A stretch of 64,000 nucleotides of DNA from Apostichopus japonicus. Taxonomy: Eukaryota > Echinodermata > Holothuroidea > Aspidochirotida > Stichopodidae. The stretch covers positions 6,053,484-6,117,483 of the forward strand of contig NC_092564.1 in the NCBI RefSeq assembly GCF_037975245.1, given 5' to 3'. The notes under the pieces are model-generated. The model ran no database searches. It saw nothing but the letters and a program-made list of their open reading frames with translations, and had not been told where the DNA came from. Made by a program: the position numbers and the translations under genes. Shown here one piece after another: positions 1 through 13,600 of the stretch. Every line of letters starts with the position of its first letter. The first letter of the stretch is position 1.

Positions 1-3000
1 CGTAAAATCATTTCTAGGATTTCTAAAACTTCTTGAACATGAATGAAGAAACAGAATAGAGATAGCAAAATGACATATGGAAGGAGACAAAATATGACTT
101 TGTCTGCATTTTATACTATTTGCTGGCATTTGAATAAATGGAGACCGATTATTTTACAATCTTCTGTAAGAGTGTAATTTATGTAACATGTACAAAAGAC
201 TAGTATAAATGATTTTTCATGCAATGGGGAAAAATACAGGAAGAAGGGGCCACCAAGTCCCCCCCTTCCATGCCCCCTCCCTTCCACATAAAGGAGTCTC
301 TCTCCTTTGCAAGTTTTATTCAGAAAGATGTGAGGTGGTTGGGGTACTATGATTGTTGAGTGATCATTTTTGGGGTATGAAGAAGATAATATATATATTT
401 GATTTTACTTCACCATCTTTCGAGAAGTGTTACATGAATTTATTGTGAATTTACATCATAATCAGCATTAGGATAAACACCAGTCTAATCTCACTAAATC
501 CAGACTAATCTAATTGACAAAAAAAAACCAAAAAACAGATCATCTTTCAATTTCGGAATTCAATACCAACTTGTTTACTTTAGCGAAAATGAAAAAAAAT
601 GCTTGTATTTATTTTTGGCTACAATTAAGTGATGATTTTTTTTTTATGTAGAGAGGGGAGCAGAATGCTGTATAAATATGTATGAAACCATACTGATATT
701 GTGTGTACATCAGTACTAGAAACAGGTTGAACTAAGAAAGGTAACATGTCCCCTGAGAGGCTTTCATAAATTTACAGAGAGAAAGGTCTTCATCACAAGG
801 TTTGCTGAATTTGTTCAGATGTCTGATAACTTTTACCATCACATAAATAGTTAATAACTGATAACATTTTGAGATTTTATGGCATTTGGATCAGTTGCAT
901 GATTTAATATAATGGTGAGGCTTCATGTTTATCAATATTGATAGGGAACTGTGTCGATGTGTTGTGAAGAATGAGATAACGTTTTCAAAAACTGTACATG
1001 ATCACATAGTATAATTTCTATGTTTCAATGCAACTTATTATGGCAAATGTCTGAATTGAGAATTTCTTCACTAAATTTGCATATTTCTATGCAGAAATTT
1101 AGAGCTAAGGTTTGTGAAGGTACAACCACATAGATTTTGCTTCCATGAGCCTGAAATTTGCATGCATGTATTGAAAGGCAACTTATGGAATTATGAATTA
1201 AATATGAGATCATGCATAATGATGTAGTAATGATGAGCAAGACAATGCACATACCAATGTACCGCTGTGCAGCTTAAATACACACTATGGCTTGCTATAT
1301 GGTAATAACTGTTTCCGAGTAACTTTTACATATGCAGTTAAGGGCATTCTCAAGGGTAGGTGGATAAAGTCAATGATTGCAACATCTCAGATTTTTTAGA
1401 ATCGTATGGTACAATTTTAAATGGCACCAGTTGACAGTTAGGTGACCTCTGAATATTATGGAAATTCTCTGCCCCCTTCACCTTAAGTACCCACGGCTCC
1501 CCCTCCCCCTCTCCAGGATTTGTGGAATCTTTTTGTTGAGATAATCTTGTGTCCATTAGTCAAAAGAATTCAAAAGATATTTCGACAGATTAAAACACAA
1601 AATGAGTAAGCGATGAAACTTTAGACGACATGAATATTCCAGACATACTCGTGCTAGAACAATAACAATTTGGATGTGAGAAAGTTATTAAACTGAGTTG
1701 CAAAGACAAAGAGAGCAAAAATGAGCAGTAAACTGCAATTATGGAAGTTTTGTTATTAAAGTGCAAATGAGGAATGTTCTGTCAGTTTGTTCTTAAAATC
1801 AAGTTTGAATGTGGAACAAACATTTTCTAATTTAAGGCAAATTGAAAATCAAAAAATGATAAAACTAATAGCTAATTGCACTAATTGCCTTTCTTATTGC
1901 CTGTCATCATTTGTTACTCCACCCCCCCCCCCATCCCCTCCCAAAATGTACTGAGCAGATTACCAAAAAGTTGTTATGGTCCTGCTGTTGCCCTTTTGAA
2001 AATTCTACTAGAAAATTCTACTGAAAATTCCTCCCAAAGCTTTTCTTTGATTTCCAAGCTGAGTGAAATACTAGGCAATCTGGGAGGGGGGGGGGAGAGT
2101 GCAACTAGGGGGCCAGAAATATTTGGTGGGGGAAAAAATGTAACGCTGATAAATTGGAGAGGGTCTAAGGGGAGGGGGTTACCCCTCCCCTTTGGGAATT
2201 TTTCTACAAGTAAAATAACATATAGAAGTGGTGCTATCATTTGACATTTTTTCACATTAATGCATTGTATTAGAAACTGTTTCTAATACAAATGATTAGC
2301 CTAGCTCTTTATATTTTTAACTGGGGGAAAAGGGGCAAATGTCCCATCATGCTGTGCTTCATCAGAACTACTTACTTGCTAGGAACTAGATTATATTTTT
2401 TATACATTTTTTATTTCTTCTCGACAAAGGAATAACAAATGACTATCACAAAGTAGAATAATTAAGATCATTCCCAAACACATTATTATTTCTAATCATA
2501 TCAAAACGGCTTATAACTGCTTACATATTCAAATTAAACTTTTCTCTTTAGATAGTTAACCAGGGATCCTCTGATATTTAGGAATTGCACAGACTACAGT
2601 TAACCATTGCAATCATTATGCAGCCACAAAACTACCAACATCCCGTCATTATTCTCTTTCTCATTACTCTTCAGTCTCAGACCAAGGGATCACTTTTCCA
2701 GCTATTTATCAATGAATGAAACAACGATATTTCAACACGGCAAATTTCTTACCATCATGTTTTATTTTTATAGCCAGAGCATTGGTTGCAATTACTACGC
2801 TACTACATAATCCAACATCTACTGCAATTAAAACTTCAAGGACAATCAAAGGAATTATGCTGGTTAATAATAGCAGGTGTATGTATATACAGTTTTAAAC
2901 TGAAGAGAATAGAGAACTTTCTATAATAGGGCAGCCATGTGCATTTCACTTACACTAAGCCCCATGCAGATTTTGCAATACTTCTGCTTACCATTCACTC

Positions 3001-6000
3001 AAGGGCCTACTAATGCCATGTTTCTCAATGTGGGATCTTAAATTTTTTGGTCTCTGGTTGTACTCGTTGGGATGGGCGGGTGCGAAGGGAGGGGGTCTGT
3101 GAGGCAAAAGAGGTACAGTATGTAGGAGGTCTGTGGAAAAGTATGAAGGCAATCATACCAAGTAAAAAAAATGCCATGCCATATTGGGTAAATAAAACTG
3201 AACTTTTTCTCACCTCAGTCCAAGCTGAGTGTGGAACAGGTTCAACTAAAAGTTAGATTTTATTCACAACTTATGGAAAGGCAGATGTGTAATACTGCAG
3301 TGAAGTATATGATATATGTGTAAACTTATGACAACAATGAACTACATGACTTCATATGGGTGAAAGAGAAGAAAATTTGGTAAAAGAAAAATTTTTTTTT
3401 CCAAATAATATTATATATGTTGTTCAAGAAAGAGAAAATCAGAATGGTGGATTAAAGATTAACAATGGTTTCTATGATAGCCAATCAGATTTACGTAAAT
3501 ATTATAGAGCATTCTTTACACACAGTATATATGTATATATGCTAAAATGTCTCATTGTCTACAGTGAATGTTTAGATGGACTACTTAAAGGGGTATTCTG
3601 ATGGCTGATGTTTGTTTACAATGAACTTAGTTTTAACTGAAATTAATTGGATACTTAAAATAAACAAATAATTATTGAAAACAGCTTGCATTCTTCAGAT
3701 CAAAATCACATGTATCCTTTTAACATTTTGTAAAATCGGAGATACAATTTTTAATTTTTTTTGTGGAAATTTGGCAAAACTTTATGAATGCATAATTTGG
3801 TTACAGCAAAGTTTGTTTTGTCATCATGGCAATTGAATGGCAACTTGAAGGCAATTGAATGGCAACTGAACTGGTCAACAACAGCTTTGTAACAGGAAAA
3901 TCATGCTTTCTAACAATAAACAAATTACTCATGATGACATTATAGATCAGCTACTATAGTCCACATCCATAAGAAAGGAAGAGTTTCTCTGGCACAAATA
4001 GTTTACATTCAACCAACCATATCTCGAGTGAATAACAAGATATTAATATAGTGCATTTCAACTCAAAGTGTAGAATATGTTTTTCATCCATGGATGTGTC
4101 ACATTGACATGCCACAGAAATACAGTAGCTGTTTTATAAAACAGACAAATATATATACAAAATAAATGCCTGAAGATATGACAATATCTATACTGAGGCT
4201 GTTGAATCTATGATACAATACAATGATGAGACCATAAGTTCATACAAACTTTAAGTTATAGCTTGGATAGTCAGGATATATTGGAAGTAATAGTGATTTT
4301 CCACAGCATGCACAACAAATGGAAAGTAGAAGTTATTGATGTGCTATTGATGTGCTTTAGTACTACTTCAGGCTTAAGTAGGTTAGATGCAAGCTATTAA
4401 GTTATTAATGATTAGAAAACTATGCAGAGATAGAATGGGATCTTTTCAAACAACGGCTACCACATCAGTCAGTGAATATTTCACTTTACAAGTGTGAAAT
4501 GGCTGAATGCTGTCGTTGGCTTATTTCCCGCCCTTTAAAAATACACTTTGTAGGATTTGCTATATTACCATTAGTGAAGGTAATATATCGCTCAAGGGCT
4601 TGAGATATTCAACCTAACCCTCTTAAGAATTCTGTCAATATTTTTAAAGTTTAAACATTAAACCAGACCTACCTACAGTATCTATGATGTCTAGTTTTCA
4701 AAGAAGCAATAATGTTTTCACATTACTGTTAGACTGTATAGTATAGGTGAAGCATTTACCTGCATGCACCCTTCTATTCTATATGGTTCTACAGCTGAAA
4801 TGGTCTGCTATCTATGAAAGCCGCATTACGCTCAGAGCATGTATTAATGATGTTTACAAACTGTACACATGTTTCCAGTCAGTTAATTGTTAACTCAGAC
4901 AGACTAGTCTTGTGGGATTACGAAACAAGCTAGTGTATGTGTCGGCTTATTGACATATGAAATTTTCACTTTAGTGATAATGCAATGCATAATGCAGCTT
5001 TAAGAAGTGTGTAAAAGTCTTTCTGAAAACTACTTCTTGACCTTTGACCTTTATGACCTCAACCATGAAAACGTCCTAGATCTAGCTTAAAATGACTATT
5101 ATGATCAACATGCTATGATTGCTTCCATGTTTTATTATTTGATAAGAAGCTGTCGTCTAAACAAGCCAAAGAAAAAGACCCCATTCCTACATCAAATCTG
5201 AAATATACCTTGTGTCTGGTCCAACAATGCTGTTTGAATGACAGAGAGAAGGAATGAAAAAACAAAAAACACAACAACAAAAAATCAACAACATTGAGTT
5301 ACAGGTTGATTACGAAATCTACATATCATCAAGCATGCAAAACTTATAAACCAGAGCCAGGGAGGCAAACTTCCACAACAAGGGAGTTGATAGAAACAAA
5401 GAAACAATTTACAAATTACAAATTACCTCTCCAGAAATTCACAACCGTACTTATTTGTGGGAAAGTCTGTCTAAGCCTCCAATATTGCAAACCTAGAGTT
5501 TTGACAAGTTTGAGACACAATAAATAACAAACTGCTCAACACTGTCTGTGTAAAAGCAATCTGTGTTGTTGTTATTATGTCAGACTTTGTTTCATAAAAG
5601 CATTTTCCCATTATTGACAAAAGCGAAAGCCAACTTTAGGAAAACAAAGTGTCATTCTCTAAGAGATAGATCATTTAGGCTGGCAGGATGGGTATTAATT
5701 ATTCTCTGTCTATAACAGAATGCAGAATGAGACTGTATAATTAATAACTTGTGCAGATGGAGCATATGATTTTTATCATAACTTATAAAGAAAAATTGTC
5801 AAATGTTGTATCAAAAAAAAACACTTTAGTGTGCAGTTTGAAACTAGCACTACTGAGGCTAATATAGTTTGGTCGTCACGAAATACTGATAACTGCTGCA
5901 GCTTTTCTGTTTTTCATTTATACTTTTCTATTATGATGATTTTCTCACTAACTGGATGTACTTTGGACTCAAGTTTGCATTACCTCATTTATAAATCCGT

Positions 6001-7604
6001 AAGAAATGTTTACACTGTGTACAAAGTAATAAAGTCAAATAGCCTGTATAAAAAGAAATTTACCATGGTGAGGACTTTGACCTTCACAGGGTACTGTTAT
6101 AGACAACAACATAAGGCTACAGGCATATTTTGGGGGTCAAATCAACAGCACAGAAGCAAAACAAGTTTTGGCTATATCAAAGGGACTTTCCAAGAAAGAC
6201 CTTCAAAGCAGCTTTTTCAGTTAAATTTGAAAATTTGAGGAGTGTTCTTCAAGACTTAAATTTCATACCTTTGTATATCATTAATTTTAATTAAAGTGCA
6301 AGTATTAAATAGATTAGTAACAGTTGAAAATTGAGAAATTTCCCTGTTTGCTTTTAAATGCACTTAAAAAGGTTAGTTCACACTAAAACAAGACAAACAT
6401 GCACTAAAATATCATGTTGAAAGTTGCATGCAAGTTTTCCTAACATTGTGTTTTTTTGGGGGTTTTTTTTGGAGACCTTTATGGTCGAAATCATCACAGT
6501 CTGTACGATTCAATGAATTTGAAGCAAACAGGTGTCATGGTCCCAGTTTCACATTGATAGCAAACTGTTTCGGTTTTCTGTCCATTTTCACTTTTAATAT
6601 TGTTTTTGACCATGGATTGGATAGGTTCCAACTTTACTTCAACGGATGTGAAGCCATCAATAGCCCAGAGACTATAGTGCAAATTCATATCTTGTTGAAA
6701 CAGTCTGAAGAAAATTGGATGAGGATTTCAAAAGCAACACATCAAACAGATTTGGCTGTGTGCAAGCATGATATGACACCTGTTTGCTTCAAGTTCACTT
6801 TTGGTACAAAAACTTGTCAACTTCAAAATTGTTATTATCTCGAAAACGTACAAAAGATTTGAAAGTGCAAATTTTCAACAGGTTGCTTATAATATAATAC
6901 AGTCTTTCTTTTCACTGACTGCCGTACAAATCAATTTTCCTGATTACTATCCTTTTAATATTACTGTGAAAAGTGACCTTGGGGCTGACATGTTGAGGAT
7001 AGCATTAAATTCATTACTGTATAAACAACTCATTCATTAACCTCAGTTTTGTTGAACACATCAAGGAGGGTGTGATCAATTACATTCATATTTTGAGTAA
7101 TGGTCAGTAGGGCTGCATTAAAAATGCCAGACTCAGATTCGAGCTCTTGTGAAGGGGACAAGTCCCCCTGGTACAGTTACGTGGCTATCTGGAGGTTCAA
7201 TTTTAGACTATGCATTACTACTAGTTTAATTACTATTACTAATTATTGATTTTTACTAATATATTTTTTAATTAAAAAAAAAAGAAAAAAAAAAAGAAGG
7301 AATAATTACTAATTACCATTACTATTAGTTACTACTAACACGGGTTATGACACACTAAAGGAATCTCTCTATAAGAAGGTCACATTAAGACCTCTGAATG
7401 ACATGAAACTTTGCAATTATCTGAAAGTAATACTACACAAACATCAACCTTTAACAAGAAATGAAACATAACATAACACACTCTGCAGACATTTAGGAGC
7501 TACTAATAAATCACTTGACATGTAAGGATCAACACACGTATAGGTATATATAAATATTGAAACAACCACTTCTAACAGGTAGACATATATGTGTATATAC
7601 TTAC
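1..7604. other. Non-coding stretch, probably intron 6 of the TBC1D5-like gene
   Basis: No exon with a recognisable protein match and splice sites was found on either strand. The TBC1D5-like gene runs leftwards and its last visible exon ends at 7605, so this is most simply intron 6, with the remaining exons past the left edge. It contains C/G homopolymer runs (about 1921-1932, 2085-2096), A/T-rich simple sequence (about 7258-7300), a DR1-like TGACCT repeat at about 5037-5061 and a 25-bp inverted repeat pair at 6514-6538 and 6773-6798. The open frames here are short and low-complexity or repeat-derived. Confidence 0.55.
6514..6798. repeat. Inverted-repeat pair, possible small foldback element
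   Basis: The arm at 6514-6538 contains GAAGCAAACAGGTGTCAT, and the arm at 6773-6798 contains its exact reverse complement ATGACACCTGTTTGCTTC; the match continues with one mismatch on the outer side. The arms are about 235 bp apart. This could be a MITE-like element or a chance local inversion. No clear target duplication was seen, so the class is open. Confidence 0.4.
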
Positions 7605-10600
7605 AGAAGGGACTCCATTTCTTTGGCATGAAGATAGGCTTGTTGATCGGAATGTAAAACAAATATGAGAGGAGCTAATATCTCATGCATACCCTGAGAA
7701 AAAAACACAGAAGAAAAAAAATATTGAAAGAGAGAGAGACAAAATTGCTATAAATGGTTCCTTAATTACAGAGTAGAATGGTTATAACCATATATAATTC
7801 TGTCAATGGTTGGAGATTAAGAGATATAAAGACACATGTATGAATATCAAAATGTTTATTCAGAACGAAGTAAATTTGTTAAATCATGCATAAAAATAGG
7901 TCAAACGTACCTGTTTGTAACTTGTTTCCGGATTTTCCTTGGCATAACAAAATAGAATATTTAGCATCATAGTCTGCATGGCTGGTTTCTGAAACAAAGC
8001 TATCTCTTGAAAACACCTGTCGATGTCTTGTTGGATTTCACCCTTGTTCTTCTTGTCTTCGAAAAATCTTTGCCACGGGCTCTGGGTTAAAAACAAAGAA
8101 AACCAAATTTAAGTTTGTAAAATGCATGGTTCTGGAACAGCATGTATAAAAGGTAACGTTTTAATAGATCCACTTTCAGCCTTTATGACTCTGGTTAGCT
8201 TTTCAAGATTGCTCCAAACTCCGGATTTCTTTCAAGCAGAAAAACAAAGATGTGACGTCTGACATTTGTGAATTTTAAGTAAAATGAGAGAATGCTGGAC
8301 CGATCGATTGGTCAACGAACCCGGTACATCTTTGCATTATTTAATTTCCTCTAGGGATCTACGACAGATCCCACTCAAGAAAAACCAACGTACAATTTCT
8401 CACTATCGAAACAGAAATCACTTTGACAATTAAGTGAAATAATCAACTCTATTTTTGGTAATGTTTAACAAGAATCAGTCACTTATTCAACTATTTAGTT
8501 GTATTGGAGTTTGGAATGCATGCAAGTCTGTAATAACATAACAGAAGTACATAGTAAATCACTAGATCTTTTGATTTAGCTGACACACAGTAAAAGATAA
8601 AAAACCATTTCTAAAACCATCCAAACAATAACTGGTGTTTTTACTTGAAACATCACCATAGATTTGTAATTTTTCAAGAAGTTATTGAAGTTTACCCATC
8701 AAAGTTCACAGCATTGGTGCACTACCCATCGAGTCTGAAACTAACCGACTCGAGAAACTAGCGCACTGGCCAAGGCATGGCGAGGAATTTGCCAAGGAAG
8801 GGGCCAATCCTGTAAGCAAACTATCTAAGCGTAGCGCCACCATGAGTTGGCGCGAAGCGCACAATAAAATTTTGGCCAAAAATGCCTCCCAGATCGCTGG
8901 AAATGACACTTCCCAGGCCTTGAAAGTTGCATCTAAGTATTTTCTATTTTAAAACTACTAGCGATATCATAAACAAATATGCTTAAAGGAGGGGGGGCGA
9001 TCGCCCCCTTTACCCCCCCCCCCCCTCCTTGGCTACGTGCCTGGCACTGGCCTATTTGAATGCTAAGAACTCTTTATAAGTTCTCTACTGTTCTGTGCTT
9101 CTGTTCTCTATGGTGCTTCATGTACCCACCAACACTGGTGACACTTAACACAAGAGAAGTAACATTACTTCTAAGATAGCATCAGAAGAATTTAATGAGC
9201 CAATAACCAAACAACTTCTTCATGATATAATCTTTCAGATTTATCGAACCTTGAAAGGTTTACTAAACAGTGTCATTGTTTATGACGTTTGTGTCCTTTT
9301 TACCCTTTCTTCATCTTGTTATCAATTTACAGAAATACTTTTTGCCCTTTTTAAATTGTCCATTGTGCAAAAAGGTTTGTTTATGTATCTTATACTTTCT
9401 CTTTCCAATTCATGTTTAATATTCACGGTAAAACTAAACAAGAGGTATATCTGAATTTCCTGCTTAACAAATTTGAGCACACAACATCCATTTGTTTACT
9501 GTGCTCTTAATATCCCAAATAAGAGCAGACTGTGTTTATGGCACAACTAGACAGAATATAGAGCCCTCTGGCACCTCCTCCCCTCCCCCTCCCCATCAGA
9601 TTCAATTTAGTTCATAGCATATTTTGCATTGAGCCATAAATGGTACAAACAACAGTAGCTCTGTCCTGTGAGGTTATTATAAAATAGTAGGGAGCAACAA
9701 GGGAATCCTCCAAAAAATAAATGAAGGAAGGGAAGGGGTATGGTAAGGGGCATAGTAGGTGGGGGGGGGCATGGGTAAGGGATATGGGCAGAGGGAAGGC
9801 TGGAGGGATCATATGGATAGAATGATTTCCATGGTGATACTTACATCTTCAGATTGACAGAGAGGATTATTAAGAGACACATCTAAGGATTCATCTTTGA
9901 GTTCAGATTCAGGGCTCTTCATCACCCTGTGAAGAAGTTTGTTGTATTTGTCTCTCGAGGCCTTGACTTCAGCTCCCCAGTTAGACACGTTGGTTGAAAG
10001 ACACTTCAGAAATACCTATCGATAAGGAAATGAAATAATTCTTAACATTGAGGAGGCAGAGAGGGAGGAGACAAAGGGTGGGCAAACAGAATAGGAGGAG
10101 GAAGTAGAGAAAGAGGAGGAAGTAGAGAAAGAGGAGGAAGCCAAGTAGGAGGAGGAGACGGATGAGATGGAGGAGGCAGAATAGGAGAAAACAGAGGTGG
10201 AGGAGACAGGATAGGAGGAAGTAGAGAATGAGGAGAGGAAGTAGAGAAAGAGGAGGAAGCCAAGAAGGAGGAGGAGACGGATGAGATGGAGGAGGCAGAT
10301 TAGGAGAAAACAGAGGCGGAGGAGACAGGATAGGAGGAAGTAGAGAATGAGGAGAGGAAGTAGAGAAAGAGGAGGAAGCCAAGTAGGAGGAGACATAGAA
10401 GGAGACAGAGGAGGAGACAGAGGAGGGAGAATAGGAGGAAGCCAAGAAGGAGGAGACGGAGAAAGAGGAGACAGAAGTAGTAGAGAAAGAGGAGGAAGCC
10501 AAGAAGGAGGAGGAGAAGGGGAAGTAGAGAAAGAGGAGAAAGTAGAAAAAGAGGAGGGAGCCAAGAAGGAGAAGGAGACGGATGAGATGGAGGAGGCAGA

Positions 10601-13600
10601 ATAGGAGAAAACAGAGGTGGAGGAGACAGGATAGGAGGAAGTAGAGAAAGAGGAGGAAGCCAAGATGGAGGAGGAGAAGGGGAAGGAGGAGACAGAGGAA
10701 GTAGAGAAAGAGGAGGAAGGGAAGGAGACAGAAAAGGAGAATAGATTTCACACAAAATATAGTTACAAAGCTATGGTTAAGGATATGCTACAAATCATAG
10801 GATACATTTAGTTTCATAAATAGTGAGCATTTCATGATAACACAAAATTGTATCAACTTCAACATTGCTTCACAAGCTGCTTTAATCATTCAATTACTAC
10901 CCATAATACCGTGGTCAAACCCAAGGCTTCTCTTCACCTGGTCCCATAACATTCCCTTCTTTATCTCGGCGGTCAGATAGAGTTAAGAAAAACGTTTTTG
11001 ACTCACTCTCCAGCACAAACTTCTGAACGTACAGTTTCGTAGTTTTCCCTTCATGGCTTCCTTTCGTATGTAACTGTCAAAATGTTTGCATTCAAATAAC
11101 CTCAACCATTCCTCTCTACAAGAAAGAAACAGATATATATTAAAAGCAATTAAAACGATACGTAGCAGAAATTTAAGACCGAACCTCTGTGGCTTTGAAG
11201 GCAACATTAGCAGGGAAGGTTTCAAAAGTAGTCAGAACCGGTAGCGATAGCAGTGAATTGAAATAAAAAAGACATTAAAACAGTAGGCCAACGGCTATGC
11301 TTTTGGCCGGAATTTGAAGTCAACCCCTGGAATTATTCATCTGGTACATCGAATGGCAACATTAGCTAAATTACTACAAAAGGGCAACAGACGTATGGCT
11401 AAATAGAGGGATGTAAGAGAACTACAAGATCATATATAAAAATAAAATACATATCATTATTATTATATTATTATTTATTATATATATTATTATATATTAT
11501 TTATCTCAAAACAGGCGAGACAAAATGTGAGTACTCAATTGCTCATGGTACCCTAGCTTGTATGTAACGTTTTCCAGTCTGTAGCAACTGTTGCCTATGT
11601 ACTGTTTACATATCACATAAATGTACAGGCAAAATTTAAACGCAAACTTGTATAAACTAAAACCAAGTTATTGTTTCCGAGTTATATTTATAATTGAAAG
11701 TCGTTCGGCCTTTGATATCTGTTTGCTTGTTTACCAATGTTCGTTATTCCACATCCGAGTTAAGTAGGACACTTGTCCTTGCTGTGAGTGGTTCACACTT
11801 TTTTACAAAATCAATCTACTGTATAAACTACTGCTATAAGTGGTTTACACTTTTGTACAAAATCAATCTACTGAATAAACTACTGGTCACCAAATTAACA
11901 CACTTGTGGAGCTACGTAGCCAACGGACGTGAAACTGTTTACATGCACAAACAAATAGTGAGCCAAGGCCTTTAACTTGTCCGAAAATAATGTGAAATTC
12001 TGAGTTGGTAAAGAAAGTCTAAACACCAACTGGGATGGAGCTGGGGGGAGGAAGAAGGGGATTGTTGGGGCAAGCGGCACTGTACTAGAATGTTACTCAT
12101 ACTAAATAGAACAGGTACAGTAGATGAGAGAATCCTAACTGCAGACTACAAACAGTTAGAAGAGGTGCAAACTAAAGTGTCTACTTTGCCCCTGAAGAAT
12201 CTGTATTGTAGGCTACTACTGTACGAACATACAGTATCACGCTAAAAAAAATGGAGGGGGGGGGGGCAGAGGGAAGAGGGGGTCTTGTCTGTACCATACA
12301 CAAAGTTTACAAGCAACACACTTTTTTATCTTTTTTTTGGGGGGGGGGTGATATGCTGCAGTATATTAAATCAGTAAGTCAACATAAAGGAGGATTTTTG
12401 AAGAAATATTAAAAATAAGACAAACAAGGTTATTGTTAGTCGAAAAATGACCCACATAGAGCCTTGGAACCAGGACAGTCTGTTTAATAAACAAAAATTC
12501 ATAACTTCTTGGTCCTTCACAGTCTTTCGGTAATCAGAGAAAAATATTTGAAATTATTAGTTGAAACCCCCATCTCAATATCTCATGATGCTTTAAACAG
12601 CTGAGGTTCATCAATTAAAGTGACTGGACAATGTAGTCTATACTACAGAGACAGCATTAATTAACATTTAGATTATTTTATGAACGACATTTCTAATGCA
12701 ATTGAAGATGAAATGGTTCCCACGTTGATTTATAAAAGATACATGTGTTGTGTATATAAGTAGTAACGATATTGTGTAATCAACAAATTTTATTTAAAGG
12801 GTTTTCTTTATTTCGGAAAGCTGGATTATGTTGGTAATCTTCCGTGCAAAGTCTACTGCATAGAGCACAATGAGGGCGATTTCAGTGATCAGAGCAACTC
12901 CGTCTGTTGCGAGAACTGCTACAATCATAGCAGTAACTTTCGCCGCAGTCTCCAGCCAATCATACCACGCCATGCTGCTAAACAGAGATTTGATGATGGT
13001 CCACAGAATCCCAGCTGCGTAGCTATCCTTGATAAGATAGAAGAGGGCTGTAGCTTTACTGTAGGCACTTCCTGCTGAATCCCAAGCTGTCACAAAATCG
13101 TCAAGAGCCCTCTGCAGTTTTGAGCTGGCTCGAATCGCTCGAGCTGCTTCGTTGACCGCCTGCTCCATCTCTCTTTCACTCGGAGATACCTCGATCCCGA
13201 CGGTAGACACGACGATAAAAACTGCCTCAACTGAGATGCTGGCCAACTGCATGACGCTTCCCCAATCGACATCAAGAGCTGTTGAAATTGCTCGCGAGGG
13301 TAGAAACTGTTTTCCTTCCCTGGTTAATACCAACCAGTACTTCTCATTATCTCTCTTTGCAATTTCCAATCGGAAAGTGGGAATTTCAAGCCCTCCTCGA
13401 ATTAGCTGAATTCTTTCGTCGGAGAGGTGCTTGCTGAGTCGTGCAGCGATGTCTTCAGGCTGGTTGCGCAACTCATCGGTAAGCTTCAGGGTTTCGGTAG
13501 CCGTTGCTCTCGCGGCTTGGATAATCTTCTCTTTCTTGGCCGGTTCTGCATTCAGTTTCTTGAATTCCCCGGGAGCATACTTCCCGATGTCTTCCAAAAC

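Noticed and set aside
5831-6238. 135-residue frame
   Set aside because: It has no ATG at its start, no recognisable domain and AT-driven composition.
6428-6862. 144-residue frame
   Set aside because: No family resemblance or splice context; it spans an inverted-repeat pair, so the two ends mirror each other.
9981-10755. Long Ser/Leu/Pro-rich open frames on the minus strand
   Set aside because: They are translations of the polypurine minisatellite; three frames are open at once and the composition is extreme.
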